DNA from: Deltaproteobacteria bacterium
GTDB lineage: Bacteria > Desulfobacterota > Desulfarculia > Desulfarculales > Desulfarculaceae
Reading direction: 5' to 3'
Length of the DNA: 64,000 bases
Assembly: GCA_020444165.1 (NCBI GenBank)
Contig: JAHLLK010000018.1
Location: 1-64,000, forward strand
Positions within the stretch are counted from its first letter, which is position 1. Every line of letters starts with the position of its first letter. Shown in pieces: positions 62,709 through 64,000 of the stretch. The notes below the pieces were generated by a model. That model had not been told where the DNA came from. It did no database searches and was given only the letters and a program-made list of their open reading frames with translations. A program made the position numbers and the translations under genes.

Positions 62709-62989
62709 GCTCCCCCCCAGGATGGCACCCCGGACCGCTCCCCCCACCAGGCGGCTGGCCAAGGGGGCTGTCCTGTCTGCGAACGCCTAAAACGGAAAAG
62801 TGTCATCACGGCCAAACAGTGGCAGTATAAGCCATTCGCCGGCAGGGACAAACCAAATCCGCTTTAGTAATCTGCCCCCAAACCATTAAGATGGGGGAAA
62901 GCCGGCCTGCCTGGGCGCTATGCCCTCAGCGGAACGACCCAGGGGGCGCGCCCGCGGCCCCCCTCGCAACCCTTTGGGGAGGCAACCCC

Positions 62990-63595
62990 ATGAATCTTTT
63001 GGCCATAGTGGGCAGCCCCCGCAAGGGCAAGGCCACCGACCGCCTGGTGGATCAGGCCATCGAGGGAGCCCTGGCCGGGTCTCCGGACGGCCAGGTCAGG
63101 AAACTGCACCTGCTCGATCACCACATCCAGTTTTGCCGCAATTGCCTGGCCTGCCGGGACAGCAAAACCGATGCCCCCTACGCCAAATGTTCCCTGCGGG
63201 ACGACATGGACCAGATATGCGAGGATATCGTGTGGTCCGACCGCCTGATACTGGGCACGCCGGTGCACATGGGGGGCGCCACCGGGGTGATGACCACCTT
63301 TTTGGAAAGAATCTGCTGGACCTTCGCCAAGCCGGAAGGCAAGCAGTTCGTGGTGGAGCGCTGCCCCGTGCCCCGCTCGGCCAAAGCCCGGAAAGCCGCG
63401 ATCATCGTGGTTTCGGGCATCGTGCCCCCCCTGTTCCGGCGATTTTGCGACGACGCCACCTCGCTCATCAAGGTGACCATCCGGGATTCCTTGAATGCCC
63501 GCACGGTGGGGGACATGTACGCCGGTGCGGTGGAGAACCGGGGCGTGGAGCGCTACCTGGACCAGGCCCGAAAACTCGGCCGCCGGCTCGCTTGA
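62990..63595 (+). CDS. Flavodoxin-like NADPH-dependent FMN reductase / Fe-S flavoprotein
   Basis: The protein has 201 residues from ATG 62990, preceded by GGGGAGG. The FMN-binding start is LLAIVGSPRKGKATDRLVDQ (4-23). A cysteine cluster, CRNCLAC then KCSLRDDM about 15 residues later, resembles the compact [4Fe-4S] motif of iron-sulfur flavoproteins. The middle has ILGTPVHMGGATGVMTTFLE, the family substrate loop. It likely reduces flavin, quinone or oxygen species using electrons from ferredoxin or NADPH. It lies upstream of a nitroreductase in the same orientation. Confidence 0.85.
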   Translation: MNLLAIVGSPRKGKATDRLVDQAIEGALAGSPDGQVRKLHLLDHHIQFCRNCLACRDSKTDAPYAKCSLRDDMDQICEDIVWSDRLILGTPVHMGGATGVMTTFLERICWTFAKPEGKQFVVERCPVPRSAKARKAAIIVVSGIVPPLFRRFCDDATSLIKVTIRDSLNARTVGDMYAGAVENRGVERYLDQARKLGRRLA

Positions 63596-63732
63596 GCCCG
63601 CCCCGCGACAACCGGGAGACGGGCTGGGTAGATTTTTTAGAACAGACGCTTTTATCGTGACTTGGCGATGCCATGCCCGGCCCGGTTCCCGGCGGGCCCA
63701 GGCCTGGCCGGCCCTGGTTTACCAGCTTTTGC

Positions 63733-63738
63733 TATAAT
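63733..63738 (+). promoter_or_regulatory. -10 box before the nitroreductase
   Basis: TATAAT, a perfect match, lies 28 bp before ATG 63767. An extended GCTATAAT context is present; the -35 is not convincing. Confidence 0.45.
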
Positions 63739-63766
63739 TACCTGCAAACCCAAAGCGAGGACGAGC

Positions 63767-64000
63767 ATGTCGGAAGTCTTACAAGCCATCAAAAACCGGC
63801 GCACCATCCGCAAATTCGAGGAGAAAGCGGTTTCCGAGGAGGTCCTGAACCAACTCCTGGAAGCGATTCAGATGTCGCCCTCCTGGGCCAACACCCAGTG
63901 CTGGGAAGTGATCGTGGTGAAGGACCAGGCCCGGCGGGAAGCCCTGCAAGCCACCCTGAGCAAGGGCAACCCCGCCACCAAGGCCTTGGTGGCCGCGCCG
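63767..64000 (+). CDS. Nitroreductase family protein, cut by the window end
   Basis: The first 78 residues are visible, open to the window end. The start MSEVLQAIKNRRTIRKFEEK contains the family's FMN-phosphate-binding RRTIRKF. The next conserved part, LLEAIQMSPSWANTQCWEVI, matches the nitroreductase dimer region (APSxxNxQPW type), with Cys in place of Pro. A GAGG lies a few bases before the ATG. Such enzymes reduce nitro groups, quinones or flavins using NAD(P)H. The 3' end lies beyond 64000. Confidence 0.85.
   Translation, partial: MSEVLQAIKNRRTIRKFEEKAVSEEVLNQLLEAIQMSPSWANTQCWEVIVVKDQARREALQATLSKGNPATKALVAAP

Overview
The window is a very GC-rich bacterial chromosome segment. The gene content fits a deltaproteobacterial-type anaerobe (Desulfobacterota, perhaps a Desulfarculus-like lineage). 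The pointers are futalosine-pathway menaquinone genes, a sigma54-type regulator with candidate -24/-12 promoters, paired DUF2148 Fe-S proteins inside an acyl-CoA operon, an SCP-x-like thiolase, c-di-GMP and cyclic-nucleotide signalling proteins, and a stand-alone carboxyltransferase. This placement is inference from gene content; no rRNA or tRNA gene was seen.

Layout. 0.26-2.2 kb: three genes resembling a type II secretion or type IV pilus assembly operon (PilO/GspM-like, PilP/GspC-like, STN-domain protein). 2.2-3.3 kb: a non-coding block of three imperfect ~205-bp repeats. 3.3-8.1 kb: a GT2 glycosyltransferase, a large fusion of an EndoQ-like PHP nuclease with a UvrD-type helicase, and a divergent small PHP phosphoesterase whose 3' end runs into a 93-bp tandem repeat. 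8.4-14.1 kb: signalling, with a small Cys protein translationally coupled to an NtrC-type regulator, a Lon-like (AAA_32) protease, and a receiver-only protein divergent from another small Cys protein across two candidate sigma54 promoters. 14.5-20.3 kb: aconitase, then mqnE, mqnC and a probable aminofutalosine deaminase. 20.7-29.7 kb: an aldehyde dehydrogenase, two diguanylate cyclases, a PAS protein, an SGNH hydrolase and an SDR. 30.5-37.8 kb: an orphan ABC_sub_bind protein, a carboxyltransferase, two unknown proteins and Cfa. 37.8-42 kb: a complete carbohydrate ABC importer. 42.1-46 kb: a class III nucleotide cyclase, a receiver protein flanked by two MITE-like repeats, and a secreted unknown. 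46.1-52.7 kb: a TetR-headed acyl-CoA operon. 52.9-62.7 kb: four tandem secreted M43-type metalloproteases. 63-64 kb: an Fe-S/flavin reductase and a nitroreductase cut by the window edge.

How the parts fit. The mqn genes supply three steps of futalosine menaquinone synthesis. The TetR operon looks like a lipid or aromatic acyl-CoA degradation unit in which the thiolase and SCP2 halves of eukaryotic SCP-x are separate genes accompanied by two Fe-S proteins of unknown role. The protease cluster is a paralogous array with evidence of recent sequence exchange.

The most interesting non-genic signals are four dispersed families or site types. One is a terminator hairpin family with a conserved G-rich tail, always placed just after a stop codon. 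One is a MITE-like family sharing the palindrome GGCAAAAGCGTGGTTTTGCC, which also occurs alone. One is a ~155-bp REP-like repeat present in both orientations. The last is a divergent sigma54 promoter pair with an upstream palindrome. No CRISPR array, phage or transposase gene was found.
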